Notes: a model not told the origin generated them from the letters alone. A stretch of DNA of 64,000 bases from Beta vulgaris subsp. vulgaris (GCF_026745355.1 NC_079205.1:41764682-41828681), one strand, 5' to 3'. Positions 10,413-22,763 are shown, counted from the stretch's first letter. Translations and numbers: made by a program.

Positions 10413-10900
10413 GTTCAATATAATATTTGTTTTGGGTAATTTATACTTGTTATAAGGTTTATAGTATATATATGATTTTATTGGATGATAAGTCACACAT
10501 ATTAAGATTATACAGTAGTAGATATTTTTTCTTGAAAAAAATGATGGTTTTGTTGTATAAAAATCTAAAAAACATTAATTAATTTTTTTAATTCATTTGT
10601 TTAGTACCTTAGTGTTATTAGTATCGATTTGTTAACTAATAAAAATGAAGGCATGGTCTTGTGTTTATCAGTTATGCTATATTTAGAACAACATATGTGA
10701 TGGTGTTAAGGTGGCTTTACTTTACAAGTTCGAAAATGTTATGTACAATGTAGTAACATATTGTGTTTCTGCGTTGCCATATATTGTCAAAATGATAAAA
10801 ATGGTGTTCATGTGAACACCGCCACTCATGTCTTTTATTTTATTTTTAAAGTCATGCAACACGTGGTATATTACTTATTAATATCACATTAAAATATGTG

Positions 10901-11217
10901 TTAAGGTTTTTTTCTTCCAATATTAATAAAGTAATTTCCTCCAATACAGAATTTTGCATTTGTATGTACTCCACATACTTTCAATTCACGAAAAATACAA
11001 TTAATTCGTGCCTCTTTCCGGCATCAAACGTTAAGTTACAGCTCTGATGGGTGGGTTGAAGAGTGAGGTTGAAGAGTGAGGTTTGGAGAGAGGATGACAC
11101 AATTTTCAAAATTATTATTAAACTAGCATATGGAATGAAAGAAAATACTCCATTCCCATGCTTTTACAATCCCATCTTACTAAATCACTTGAATTTATAA
11201 ACTTACCCTTGATATGG
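10901..11217. other. Intergenic DNA, nothing recognised
   Basis: AT-rich sequence between the tandem repeat and the giant LTR. It contains a short duplication (GAAGAGTGAGGTT near 11060) and no open frame of note. The last five bases, TATGG, are the target duplication of the next element. Confidence 0.5.
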
Positions 11218-11575
11218 TGTAATAGCCTATATTTTAAGCAGGTTTAATAACGACTTTATAAATGAGATTTGATAAGTATAATAGTTGATATTTTCAGACA
11301 CGTTTTAGTCAAAGTTAGCTATGTTCATATTAGTAAAGAAATTACTTTAAGAATTTTTTTTTTTTATCGTCTAAAGTAAGTTCCAACAACAAATAAGTTA
11401 GTATGAATTTTACATAATAGAGATATTGAGTTAAGGATTTTAAGCTTTGAAATAAAGAGAAACCCATTTTTAATTACAATTTATTTCTCCTCACTCATGC
11501 TATGTCCTCTAGATGCTAGAGCATCACTCTCTCCTCTTCATAACTTCTCAATCAAGTGCCAAAGTGTATTTTTCC

Positions 11576-11892
11576 TAGGGGTGTGCAAAAATATCCGATC
11601 CGAAATTTCTGATATCCGATCCGATTTTGAGATTTCGGATATTTCGGATCGGGTACCCGGAAAAAATTTCGGGTTTTCGGATCGGATACGGATCGGGATT
11701 TTTCAAAAAAATTCAACGGGCCCGATCCGAAAATCCGGTGATCCGATCCGAAAACCCGCTATCCGACCCGAAAACCCGGTGATCCGATCCGAAAAGTTCG
11801 GATATCCGAAAATTTCGGATCGGATTCGGATCGCAATTTCCCCGATCCAAAATTTTCGGATCCGATCCGATATCCGACTTTGAACACCCCTA
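11576..11892. mobile_element. hAT-type MITE, 317 bp
   Basis: The element starts TAGGGGTGTGCAAA and ends TTTGAACACCCCTA, with a perfect 8-bp target duplication ATTTTTCC (11568-11575 and 11893-11900). The interior consists almost entirely of GGATCCGAT/ATCCGAAA-type subterminal repeats in both orientations. It shares its TAGGGGTGT terminus with the 0.93-kb hAT elements in this window but has a different interior. It is nested in the giant solo LTR. Confidence 0.93.
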
Positions 11893-12002
11893 ATTTTTCC
11901 CATAGATCAATTATTCTCTTCAAGACTTCATTTTAATTACCCAAGTGGTTAAGAATTGGGAGAAACCTTAAAACCAAAATAAAACCCCAAACAATAACTT
12001 TC

Positions 12003-12575
12003 TCTCTCCTCTGATTTTATACCCCGTAATTTGCATGTTCAATTTCTGTATTCTGGAATCGAAATTTGCCAAAACTTATTACATGAAAGTTGTAGATCTC
12101 GAAAAGTTATTGAACTTAGACCCAAAAATCACTTGATTTGGAGTTCGGAGCTATGAGTTATGGTCCTTGCAAGTTTGGTGTTGCTACCTTCATTTCTCTC
12201 TCCTCTGTTTTTATTCCGACAATATGTTGCCCCAATTATCTACAACATGCAATCCAATTTTGCTATTTATTGCTGAATCAAAGTTGTAGATAACTTCAAG
12301 CTAATGAATTTGGGCGCAAAAATCACTTGATTTGGAGTTCGGAGCTATGAGTTATGGTCTTTGTAAGTTAGGTGTTGCTACCTTCATTTCTCTCTCCTCT
12401 GTTTTTATTCCGATAATCTGTTGCCTCAATTATCTACAACATGCAATCTAATTTTACTCTTTGTTGCTGAATCAAAGTTGTAGATCACTTCGAGCTAATG
12501 AATTTGGGCACAAAAATCGCTCAATTCGGAGTTCAGAGCTATGAGTTACGCCTCATACAAGTTCAGCACTGCTGC
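12003..12575. repeat. Tandem repeat, 193-bp unit, three copies
   Basis: Units begin with CTCTCTCCTCTG at 12003, 12197 and 12390. Each contains AAAGTTGTAGAT followed by a GAGTTCGGAGCTATGAGTTA block. Copies 1 and 2 are close and copy 3 is diverged. The array is inside the giant LTR. Confidence 0.85.
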
Positions 12576-15500
12576 TGTACTTTGTGTTGCGTTGCTGCCA
12601 TGGTTGGCTTTGTTTTCCCATGTTGTCATTGCTAACTTGCTTGCCTTGTTGCTGCCATTGTGTTGGTATTCCTTTCCATATGAAGGTATAAGCTAATTTT
12701 TCTTAATTCCTCATCTCCTTTGATTCCAATTCAAGTGTGGTGCAAATGAATTTTATATTCTGATTTTAGAAATAAACTTGGTTCTCAATTTTGTTATTGA
12801 TTAGCAAATATAGTTATGATAGAGTTGTTAAACTTAAATATTGAATATTTTATCTTTCTTATTGGATTGAAGCTTCTAATATGAAGTAAGCCTCTTAAGA
12901 GTTTATAAAAACTGATTTTTATAAATTATGTTGTTTGATAATACTCTCTGAAATCATAATGAAGTTAATTAGAGATAGAATTGATGTTGTGAATTGGATT
13001 AGTAGAATGGGTCGTATATAAGGGTTGTGGTGGTTAGTTCATGGAAGAGCTTAAAAGTATGAGTAATTCAATTTGTTTATCTAAATTGTTGTGAGGATGG
13101 TTAATGATTATTGTTATTGTTTTGAGGTCATTGTTGGAGTATGTATTTGGAGATAAATTATGAAGTTCGAGCTATAGTGGTTATCCAAAATGTCGAGTTA
13201 TTGGGAATTGTTTCAAGGTACACACATGTCCTTCCACCTTTGAATCTATATTCGTGTTTTATGTGATTTCATGTGCTGAGCTTAATAAGCCTTTTATATA
13301 AATTCAAAATTATTCAAAGTGTTATTCGTGTGTTTACAAGAGTTGTTAACTACATATTTGGTTTTAAGCTATGAGCGAAAGCTATATATGTGATGAGTTT
13401 TACTGAGTGAGATTTCTATGAAGAACTGATTGGAGGTAGTTGAATCCTTCAATAATATAGATGTGTGATATTATTAAACCTACTTGTTTCCACATCGAAT
13501 TAATAATAAGTTTCTTATACTTAGTAAGTTGATCTTTTATATGAAAGTGTAGCTATGAGAATTAAAGTAAAGATCTTTAATATATCTAACTATATAAGTG
13601 GTTTTACAACAAGTACTTCGATATACGAACTAAGCTGGGAAGTCGACTTGATATCTTTATGAACTCACTTTCGATTTAAACTATAGTTATATTTGAAAGT
13701 TTCAGAGAAAAAGAAAGGAATTTTGCTCAAGGATGTTGAGTTAAAATTTCAGGTTTAAGGCAATTGTGAAAATATTTGTGATATAAGTTTTATATGAAAT
13801 TTTGAAAGTATGAAAAACTCTTTATTATGGTTTGAGATTTTGATTATATATGATCATGAACTTTGAAAATTATGACCTGGAGTTATGAACAAATATGGAC
13901 TCGTGAAATTATAAATCAGAATTTTCTAGTTCCATTAATGACGGGGAGGATCTTTACTCCTACTTAAAAATTTTTTTTATGTAGAAGTTCTCATAGGAAA
14001 AAGTCTCTCAAATTTGGGTCAATTAATGAATATTATTTTCGGATTTAAGTTTGGAAACACATAAGTCTAGTGAAACAAGTTATATCTTTACAGAATATAA
14101 TATCATGGATGAATTATGCTATATATGGAGTTTGGAATCTAAGTTAGAATGAGTTTGCTGTGAGATGGGTACTTGTGAAGTTCTGTTTAAGAAATACAAT
14201 TGCCGCTTTTAGGATATTATTAGAAGTAGTCATATCCCAAGATTTACTTATGGCGTATAAACAAGGTTGAATGGTATCACCCGAAGAAATCTCCGAAAAT
14301 AATATGGAGCTTGGTTATATAATTAAGAATGAAGATTTGTGATGTCATAATTGAAGGATGAAGTAATTGTTGGGAGGTTCTAACTAAGAATGAAGATGTT
14401 ATGTGGTGGACGTAGATTAGATAGTTAGGGAATAGTAAATTTGGATGTGAATTTCAAAGGTCAAATATTAATTTATGAGTTAATGAAGTTGTTACAAGAG
14501 GTTTGTGAGTTCAGAGGATGTGTAGGATTTGAGATATGAATGTCGTATCAGTGAAATAAAGGATCCAATCTTGGTGGTGGTTTAGATGAGTATCTATTAT
14601 AGAGATATAATTTACAATACTTATGTAATAAAAGATCTATCCGCAAAGGGGTCAAGTAAAAGAGTTTGGAGCATAATTTCGTCTATTGGAAGAGTAAGGT
14701 TATATAAATGGATGTTGGGAAAGAAAAATATAAATCTAGATAATAGAGAGAATGGTAATTAAAGTTATATAATGACAATACTAAGCGTATGGTGTTAAGG
14801 CTAATATGAGCTTTCAGTGCAAATACATGGGGACGTACGGTTGTGAATTATAAATTTAAGAAGGATGAGGACAACGAGTTGAGTATTGGGAAATATGGAG
14901 TGAGATATTTTGACTTGCATTGCCATAGTAATTGTTGGGTGATTTATGATAATGTAATAAGGATATATTCTGGCAATGAAAGTTCATGTATTGGGAATAA
15001 GAAAACCTTTAAGGGAAAAATTCATATCATGAGAATTTCGGAATGCTATAGTTTAGATGCTATAAGTTAAAAATGAAAGTCCAGTACAAAGATAAACTAT
15101 TATGATGAAGGGAATTACCAAGACATGTTAGAGGATACCTTATAGTCTACAAGTAAAACATTACAGGTTAATCGCACGAGCTTAGAATTGGGTCTCCATA
15201 ATAGTTGTCTTATAAGTCTTTGAGAAACATATTTTACATTTTGATTATGTTATGGGTTCGACTGCGGAGAGACATTTGATTTCGAATACGTTTTGTGTAT
15301 ATTACTTCCTTTAAAAGAATATTTGGGGTAAGTGAAATTATTTGAGATTCGAGTTTGTGTTATAATAAGATTATTGAGGTTCAGGTATTTTGGATATGTT
15401 AATACATTTCAACTTTGTTTTGTTTTATATTAATTTACGGATGGAAGTCTAAGTCGTTGATACACTTTGGAATTGAGTATGCGATACGAATTAAGAACAA

Positions 15501-17112
15501 GAGTATAAGTTTTGAAAGATATAAGTTTGTGTTATTGAGAAATTAGCATTATGATTTAGTTATTGTTTTATGGGGAAAGTAAACAACATTTATGGAGCGA
15601 GATGCTCAATATGTGTTATGGAGCGGGTATTGTTCCTTTGAGTAGTCATGATCCAAAAGTTATTGAGGTTAAGTTTTGGAAATTCCTAATTCGAAGTACC
15701 GAGCAGGAAGTTATATTCATTTTAAGTTCAGTATTTTTGCTGTAATTATTTTGACAAAAGTTCCAAATGTTCTTGTTAACTCAACCTTTTGGTAAAGTTT
15801 AAATGTGCACACTAAGTGCCTATACGACTTTTACAAGTAGTAAAGAATTGATTATTTCCTTATATCTTTACACGTAACTAATATGTGAAATTGTTGACGT
15901 AAAACAAAAGATTTCAAAAGAAGATCCAAGTCTTGCAATGATTAGCAACACCATAGTAGTGGTGATTATTTTTCCTCTTCATGGATAAATATGTGTTCTT
16001 TGAAACACGTGTGGTATTGATAAACTGTGCAGTTAAACTATTTATGTAAATAAACTATGGATACAAGTGGGTAAAGGCCGATACCAAATAAGGTACGGTA
16101 TGAACAACAACCCTTGGAGGATGGGTGATCTCCTTTCGAACCCTCGCTGGGTGGGTGAAGTCCAGCAGATAATAAAAATGGGACATGTCCTGGTTAAGGC
16201 TTGCAAGCATAAATATTTAAACGGTGGGGTGACGACCTCCAATAGCTTAGAGACAGTCGGCTCCTTGTGTAAGGAGCCCCTCTCTATTCGTGTTCGCTTT
16301 ACCCAATGAAATTAAATTCTATCGACCCAAAGGGTTTTTGAATGATCTAAGTGGTGATCTTCATGATAAAAATTCTTACTTTAATACGATTGTGCTAGGA
16401 TAGTAATCCTGAAATTTTTAAACAAGTACCTTACTTGTGAAGCATACTGAATTCTAGCATGAATTGTATACGAATGGTCTTAAGCCACCAAAATGAGGTT
16501 TTGGGATGAGCTTATGTATTTCAACTGTTGTTGAACATTTATTCTTATGGCAAGGAGCTTATTATCTGTAGTATATGTATGAGTACTCTTTATTGGACTT
16601 TCTAGTTAAGGGTTGCTGGAGTCGTGATAGAAACATTTCTAACTATTTGATTTTAAGTATTTTTGAAGTCTGGGATTGTTCCACTTGATGAGTAATAAAT
16701 CGCACAACTATATTTTAAGCCACTAAAATGAATTTCTGGTTGGACAGTGTGTGTACTCAGTTTTTCTGATTTTGTTCTTGAACCTGTCCTGGTGGGGGCA
16801 GGGTTCATTGTTAGTGATTTTGCAGGGTTGATGTCAAGGTCTTGGAATATGATTATTGATCAAGAAGAAGATTTTTATCCTATGAAATGTGGGCTGAGGT
16901 TAAAGTTAGATGCTTTGTTTGGAAGTAATCGTAACCTGTTATTTGATTTTCAAGTTGTTATGTTGTGGGCCCCTGACCCACAGATCCAGGATAGTTTTTA
17001 CAGGTTTTGTTTCCGCTGTGAATAATGTAAATTCGAGGTTTGTTAAGTGTTGATTGTGTTTTGTGTATCTTAAGTGTGATTAGTTGGCAGCTCGGAAGTG
17101 CGGGCTGTTACA
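12576..17112. other. Interior of giant LTR, no gene
   Basis: No coding region is supported over these 4.5 kb. One noteworthy motif is GGATGGGTGATCTCCT at 16119-16134, close to the internal control region of plant 5S rRNA genes; the flanking sequence is not 5S rRNA. A short motif TTAAGCCAC followed by AAAATGA recurs near 16480 and 16717. Confidence 0.5.
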
Positions 17113-17187
17113 TATGGGCAAAGTTGCCCATATTTGATATGGTTTTATCATTACTCGGTATTCGGGTAGCAAGAAAAATTTCCTTTA

Positions 17188-17430
17188 TGTTGAGAAATAA
17201 TGGAATGAACAATTCCACTGTTCACATATATGTGAAGTCCACATTTCCTGCGTGCATTTAATGCATGTCAAGTAATTTTTCTTCCGTGTTGAAAATCTTA
17301 CAATTGTGCACAGTAGAAAACTTTGCTTATAAATACCATCGATGTAAGAAATCAGTTTACACATCAATACGAATAACAATACTCACTGATATATTTACAT
17401 AACTTCTCTCTCTCCATATTTCTCACAACA
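17188..17430 (+). repeat. 5' LTR of the copia element
   Basis: This is a 243-bp direct repeat of 23677-23916. It contains a TATA-like box (CTTATAAATACC near 17327), which would start the element's transcript. It ends TCTCACAACA. Confidence 0.93.
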
Positions 17431-18775
17431 CGTTATCGGCACGAGTGTTCTACCGAAAAAAAAAAATTTAAGGTATCTTTAAAATCTTTACATCCATTCT
17501 GTTTTAAGTTTTAAATTTTTTTTTTCCAAGCCCAACCTTTTACTACCGAACATGGACCAACAAAGTAACGGATTAACATTGTTTTACACAATGTCTCTGT
17601 CTCGGGTATTTATTTTTGGATAGAGCGAAACAATGTGCCATTCACTACCAACCCAGCGAGGGGAACTGTAATACAGCCCCGACCCAGTAACCGTAACAAC
17701 GGTACAAATACTCATACCAGAGAAAACCACAAACCCCTGTTCCCAACACCAATAATAACCCTCCTATACAACAGCTGAAAATCAACCTCCGCCAGTAATA
17801 AAAGAGATAGAGATGAACAGGAAGAAACTAGTAGTAAACGTCACCATACTACTAAGCAGAAAAAAAATAATTTTAACGCCACCTTCATGGAGGGCAAGGA
17901 CATTTTATTTACGTTATTTTATTTTATTTGCTCTTAAACCGCCTATATGGACAGGTTAATTTTTCTATTGCCACCTATATGGACGGCCTAGTGAAGTCAT
18001 AACATTATTATCTCTTATATGTGCAATAATGTCGTATGTATGCAGGGAATAAGCATTCAGAACATTATTATATATATTATTGTCTCTAATCTTCTATTTT
18101 TTTTTACATATATTATATTACCAATTTACTAGCATGCTCTAATATATATTTGTCAATATTAGAATTTTATTGCGTTGTATATTTTTTAACTGTATATGAA
18201 CTGCACAGTTAGGGATAACCCTCTATAAAAGCGGATTACCATCCCATTTTCACCACATATCCCTTATCTTCTTCCGATTTTTTTCTCTAAACCACAATAT
18301 TTTTTTCCTTCTTCCTCAACCTTCCGGCCACCATGTTTAACGCCGACGACAACCGCCTCCACCCTCATCTTCCTCTTTTGAAGAGGATTTTAGGAAAATA
18401 AAACTCTACTTATTTCTTATAGCCGGTTTCTTTTCCTCCTCATGGCATTAATGATATATCTCCTAATACATAAATAGGAGACAAAAAAAATATTTCCCCC
18501 GGAAGAATGGCGAAAAATGCACATGAATATCAATTTTTTTTGTCTTTAAGTGCATTTTAGGAAGTTTTTTTTGTTTATTCACTTGTTGTATTTTGTTTCT
18601 ATTTTTGGTATTTTATTGTTTTTTTTGCTTCATCATCATTGTACGCTATTTTTAGTTTTTTGTTTTTATTATTTATCTATAATAATAATGATATAAATCA
18701 GGGGAATAATATATATATATATGTGATTTATCATCATTACTAATTTCAAATATTTACCTATTTGTAGTCAAAAGA
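17431..18775 (+). other. Candidate primer-binding site and copia leader
   Basis: CGTTATCGGCACGAG directly follows the 5' LTR at 17431 and is the likely primer-binding region; I cannot name the tRNA with confidence. The rest of the leader up to the gag ATG at 18776 is AT-rich and without a supported gene, apart from an unexplained open stretch beginning at the ATG near 17552. Confidence 0.5.
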
Positions 18776-19800
18776 ATGGGAGATCTAGTGAAAAGACAAT
18801 TTAACATACTAGATCTATCTGGGCAAAATTTTTAGAATGGACGGTGGACGCCCAAATGAATTTAAAGGCCCAAGGACTGGAACATACAATTAAAGATGTG
18901 ACAACCCAACAAGGGGATGCAACTACAACAGCCGCATCAGTTAAAATTGCGACTGTACAAGAAAAGGCAAAAGCCTTAGTCCTCCTAAGACATCATTTAC
19001 ATGAAAGTTTAAAAAGTGAATATCTACTTGTGGATGATCCAAAAGAACTATGGGATAGCCTAAATGAAAGATATGGGCATCACAAAAATGTGCTTCTCCC
19101 AAAGGCACATTATGACTGGACCAATCTGAGGTTCCAGGATTTTAAAACGGTCAGTGATTACAATTCAACATTGTTTAGAATTGTATCATTGTTAAGATAT
19201 TGTGATCATCCCATCACAGAAGAGCAAATGATAAACAAAACGCTCTCCACTTTCCACGCCTCTAATATCATATTGGCAGAACAATACAGGTTCAGAGCTT
19301 TCAAAAAGTACTCTGAGCTAATCTCAGTACTACTTGTGGCTGAACAAAATAATGATCTTTTGCTGAAAAATCATAATCTTAGACCTACGGGGTCTTCAGC
19401 CACTCATGAGATAAATGCAATAAAAACTCTAACCCACCAGAAGCAAATGCTATACATAGAGGTGGAGCGGTAATTACAACGGTCGTGGGAGAGGACGTGG
19501 TAATTACCGTGGCCGAGGGCGTGGACGTGGAAGAGGCCGATTTTCCCCAAGAAATAATAATTTTAAACATTCTGATAAAAATTGGGGACAATCATCTGGA
19601 AATCAGAGCAGACGTCCTATAAAGGAAATGATACTTGCCATAGATGTGGCATGACTGGGCACTGGGGCCGCACATGTCGTACTGCCAAACATTTGGTAGA
19701 TCTATATCAAGCTTCAATAAAAAACAAAGGAAAAAATGCTGAAGCAAACTTTGTTAATGAAGCCACTACATCCATGCCAGCCTTGATGTTTCAGATTTTT
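18776..19800 (+). pseudogene. copia gag with CCHC zinc knuckle, frameshifted
   Basis: This would encode the capsid/nucleocapsid protein. The ATG at 18776 starts the usual copia gag opening, and a 1-nt shift near 18830 (stop TAG) moves the frame to the long segment 18837-19473. That part has the gag helical domain, including the conserved ELWDSLNERYG stretch. After another frame change comes an Arg/Gly-rich region (19480-19550) and a perfect CX2CX4HX4C zinc knuckle (CHRCGMTGHWGRTC) near 19635-19676. Family members are continuous with pol; here several frameshifts and stops separate them. Confidence 0.88.
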
Positions 19801-20003
19801 TTATGGATGATGCTGAAGCAAAATAATTTGTTTAGATCACAATCGATTAATGTGCTTATTTATCTGCTTCAATATCCACTTTCATGTATTTGTTCCTTAT
19901 TATTAATAAAAATAGTATTTTTCTTATACTAATCATCGTATTTATTATTTATGAGTATATGAAGATATGAATTCATCGAAGTTGGAACAAAGAACAATGT
20001 CTC

Positions 20004-20318
20004 CTGGACAGTGGGACAACACACACCATATTGAAAAATAAAGAGTATTTTTCAAAACTTACAATATTCCAAGCAAATGTTAGTACAATTTCTGGGACAG
20101 CCAAGCTAATTGAAGGCTCTGGAAAAGCTTGCATTATATTTCCAAATGGGACAAAATTGATAATAATGACGCATTATATTCGAGTAAATCTCGAAGGAAC
20201 CTCATAAGTTTCAAAGATGTACGTCAGAATGGTTACCATTTGGAAACAATGACGGTGAACAAAGAGGAATTCATATGCCTAACGGCAGAAAAACGGCAAG
20301 AAATACATCTATGAAAAA
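20004..20318 (+). pseudogene. copia aspartic protease fragment
   Basis: The active-site motif LDSGTTHTI begins at 20004, followed by the beta-rich protease body including SGTAKLIEGSG and the conserved RRNLISF stretch. The enzyme would cut the gag-pol polyprotein. A 1-nt shift near 20150 breaks it from the second half, and an in-frame stop follows. Confidence 0.8.
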
Positions 20319-21296
20319 TTGCCAGCAATTTCCTCGGGACTATATCGCATAGATATACGTCCGATTGAAATTAATATGATATCTAACCAGAAGTTAGATA
20401 ATAGAAAATCATTTACTCTATGGCATGACCGATTAGGCCATCCCGGCACAGGAATGATGCATAGAATCATTGAAAACTCAAATGGACACTCTATAAAGAA
20501 TGTCAAAATTCCTCGGTCAAATGAATTAACATGCTCTGCATGCTCACTTGGCAAATTGATAATCAGACCATCTATAAATAAGATTGCCACTGAATCTCCA
20601 ATGTTTTTAGAAAGAATTCAAGGAGATATTTGTGGGCCTATTCTCCCTGCAGTGGACCATTTCGTTATTTCATGGTATTAATTGATGCCTCTACTCGATG
20701 GTCACATGTGAGCCTTCTGTCAAGCAGAAATGTTGCATTTGCAAAACTTTTGGCTCAAATAATTCGATTAAGAACTCAATTCCCAGATCATACAATAAAG
20801 AAAATAAGATTAGACAATGCTGGGGAATTTACATCCCAAACATTTAATGACTATTGCATGTCTATTGGGATTATTGTTGAGCACCCTGTACCTCATGTAC
20901 ATACAAAAATGGTCTTGCTGAATCATTAATCAAAAGACTACAATTAATTGCAAGACCATTAATAATGAGGTCAAAATTGCCATCTACTACTTGGGGTCAT
21001 GCTATATTACATGCGGCAACATTGATAAGATTAAGGCCGACAGCCTATCACAAATTCTCACCATTACAATTAGTATCTGGTCGAGAACCGAATATCTCAC
21101 ATTTGAGAATTTTTGGGTGCGCTTACATGTACCTATTGCTCCGCCCCAACGTACTAAAATGGGTCCACAAAGAAGGATGGGAATATATGTTGGATTTGAA
21201 TCTCCATCAATTATCAAATATTTAGAGCCAACAACTGGTGATTATTTACGGCTCGATTTGCCGACTGTCATTTTAATGAGGTATTCCCATCCTTAG
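20319..21296 (+). pseudogene. copia integrase, frameshifted
   Basis: The segment opens with the GAG-pre-integrase zinc-binding region (LWHDRLGHPG, then CSACSLGK; an H-H-C-C pattern). The catalytic core follows: first Asp in RIQGDICGPI, second Asp in RLDNAGEFTSQ, and the Glu shortly after 20910 in the LAESLIKRLQ block. The C-terminal part reaches about 21296. Frame changes near 20680, 20910 and 21130 break it into at least four pieces. The product would insert element cDNA into the genome. Confidence 0.87.
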
Positions 21297-21306
21297 GGGA
21301 GAGAAA

Positions 21307-21789
21307 GTGGACCCACAAAATATAAAATCGGAAATTACATGGAACGCATCGCAAATGTCGTTTCTGGACCCGAGAACAAATTCATGTGAACAAGAAGTCA
21401 AGAAAATTGTTCATCTGCAAAGTATTGCAAACCAATTGCCAGATGCATTCACAGATTCTAAGAAAGTGACAAAGTCACATGTACCTGCTGCGAATGCTCC
21501 GGAACGGATTGAAATTCCTAATGACAATAAGGCAATTGAAAATGAGTCAATAGCACGTCGAAAACGTGGCAGACCACCCGGTTCTAAAGATTTAAAACCG
21601 AGAAAAATGAAAAGGCAAGGGGAGACAACGAACGAAATTAATATAAATCTCCCAAGAGCATGATGAAACATGAAAACAAAAATGAAGAAAACGTGTTCCA
21701 GAAGAAAAGGAACATGAAAGCTAGACAACAATGAAACTTCAATTAATTATGTTTCTACAAAGAGACAATGGAATCGAAAAGATGTTGTC
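21307..21789 (+). pseudogene. copia linker between integrase and reverse transcriptase
   Basis: This is a basic, low-complexity linker (RRKRGRPPGSKD near 21560) of the kind found between integrase and reverse transcriptase in copia polyproteins. It ends in a stop at 21661, after which frames are mixed until 21790. Confidence 0.65.
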
Positions 21790-22763
21790 TTGAATGAAAT
21801 TTTTGCTTACTCGATAGCGGTTGAAATGACATACGATGAAAATGATGTAGAGCCAAATACAGTTGATGAATGTCGCCGTAGAAAAGATTGGCCAAAATGG
21901 AAAGAGGCAATTCAAGCAGAATTGAGATCACTTGAAAAACGTGAAGTATTCGGTCAAATAACCCAAATACCAAAAGGTGTAAAACCAGTTGGGTACAAAT
22001 GGGTATTCGTGAGAAAACGAAATGAGAAAAATGAGGTTACTAGATATAAGGCAAGATTAGTAGCCCAAGGCTTTCGCAAATGCCAGGGATTGATTATGAT
22101 GAGACATATTCTCCAGTAGTCGATGCAACTACACTAAGATTTCTGGTAAGTTTATCAGTTTCGAAAGGATTGCAAATGAGATTGATGGATGTAGTGACCG
22201 CATATTTGTATGGCTCACTTGACACAGATATTTATATGAAAGTTCCTGAAGGACTAAAACTACCAGAAAATTGCATGCCCAAAGAGATGTTCTCAATAAA
22301 ATTGAAAAATCACTCTATGGGTTAAAACAATCTGGAAGAATGTGGTATAATCTCTTAGTGAATACCTATTGAAAGAAGGATTCAAAAATAATCAAATCAG
22401 TCCCTGTGTTTTCATTAAGCGATCTAAATCAGGATTCGCGATCATTGCTGTATATGTCGATGATTTGAACATTATCGGAACTCCTAGAGAACTTGAAGCG
22501 ACTGCAAAATACTTGATGAAAGAATTTGAGATGAAAGATCTCGGGAAGACAAAATTTTGCCTTGGCCTGCAAATGGAACATCTAAGAAATGGGATTTTTG
22601 TCCATCAATCAAACTATACAGAAAAAATCCTGAAACTTTTTTCATGGACAAAGCCCACCCAATAAGTTCTCCAATGGTAGTGCGTTCCCTGAATGAGAAA
22701 GATGATCCATTCAGACCACGAGAAGAAACGAAGAGATTCTTGGTCCTGAAGTACCATATCTAA
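21790..22763 (+). pseudogene. copia reverse transcriptase (YVDD), frameshifted
   Basis: Conserved copia RT blocks appear in order: KWKEAIQAELRSLEK, GYKWVFVRKR, YKARLVAQGF, YDETYSPVV, RLMDVVTAYLYG, and the catalytic AVYVDDLNIIG at about 22449-22475. Frame changes occur near 22085, 22300-22370 and 22660. It would copy the element RNA into DNA. Confidence 0.92.

Larger units (their letters stand above)
7696..10900. repeat. About 530-bp tandem repeat, two full units and one partial
   Basis: Three collinear copies begin near 7696, 9176 and 10645. Shared landmarks in order are GGCATCGTATTGTG, GTTAAGGTGGCTTTAC, GGTGTTCATGTGAACA, the CACGCATGCC block, GTTCAATATAAT, ATACTTGTTATAAGG, TATATATGATTTTATTGG and GTATCGATTTGTTAAC. 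Raw spacing is 1480 and 1469 bp. Removing the Helitron from unit 1 (947 bp) and the hAT plus one TSD from unit 2 (939 bp) leaves about 530 bp for both, so the tandem array predates both insertions. The third copy fades out around 10900. Confidence 0.88.
11218..17112. mobile_element. Giant solo LTR (5.9 kb), probably gypsy/chromovirus type
   Basis: The segment starts TGTAATAGCC and ends GGGCTGTTACA, giving TG/CA ends with short inverted termini. It is flanked by a perfect 5-bp target duplication TATGG (11213-11217 and 17113-17117). Inside I find no gag or pol sequence, no primer-binding site or polypurine tract, and no repetition of its own first few hundred bases further along. A single very long LTR left by recombination therefore fits best; a large non-coding derivative (LARD) with degenerate LTRs is the alternative. 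The termini resemble those of the Tekay-like element at 48287-58172. Subtracting the nested MITE leaves about 5.57 kb. Scattered short open frames inside (for example near 14843, 15563, 16747) look random. Confidence 0.7.

Noticed and set aside
11497..11903. Open frames with IRSD/DRIR repeats on both strands
   Set aside because: They are translations of GATCCGAT repeats in the MITE at 11576-11892.
16067..16309. Short frame around the 5S-like motif
   Set aside because: Open on both strands without homology; it is part of the non-coding LTR.
18844..19473. Treating the copia gag segment as a host gene
   Set aside because: It sits between paired LTRs and is followed by a CCHC knuckle, protease, integrase and RT in copia order.
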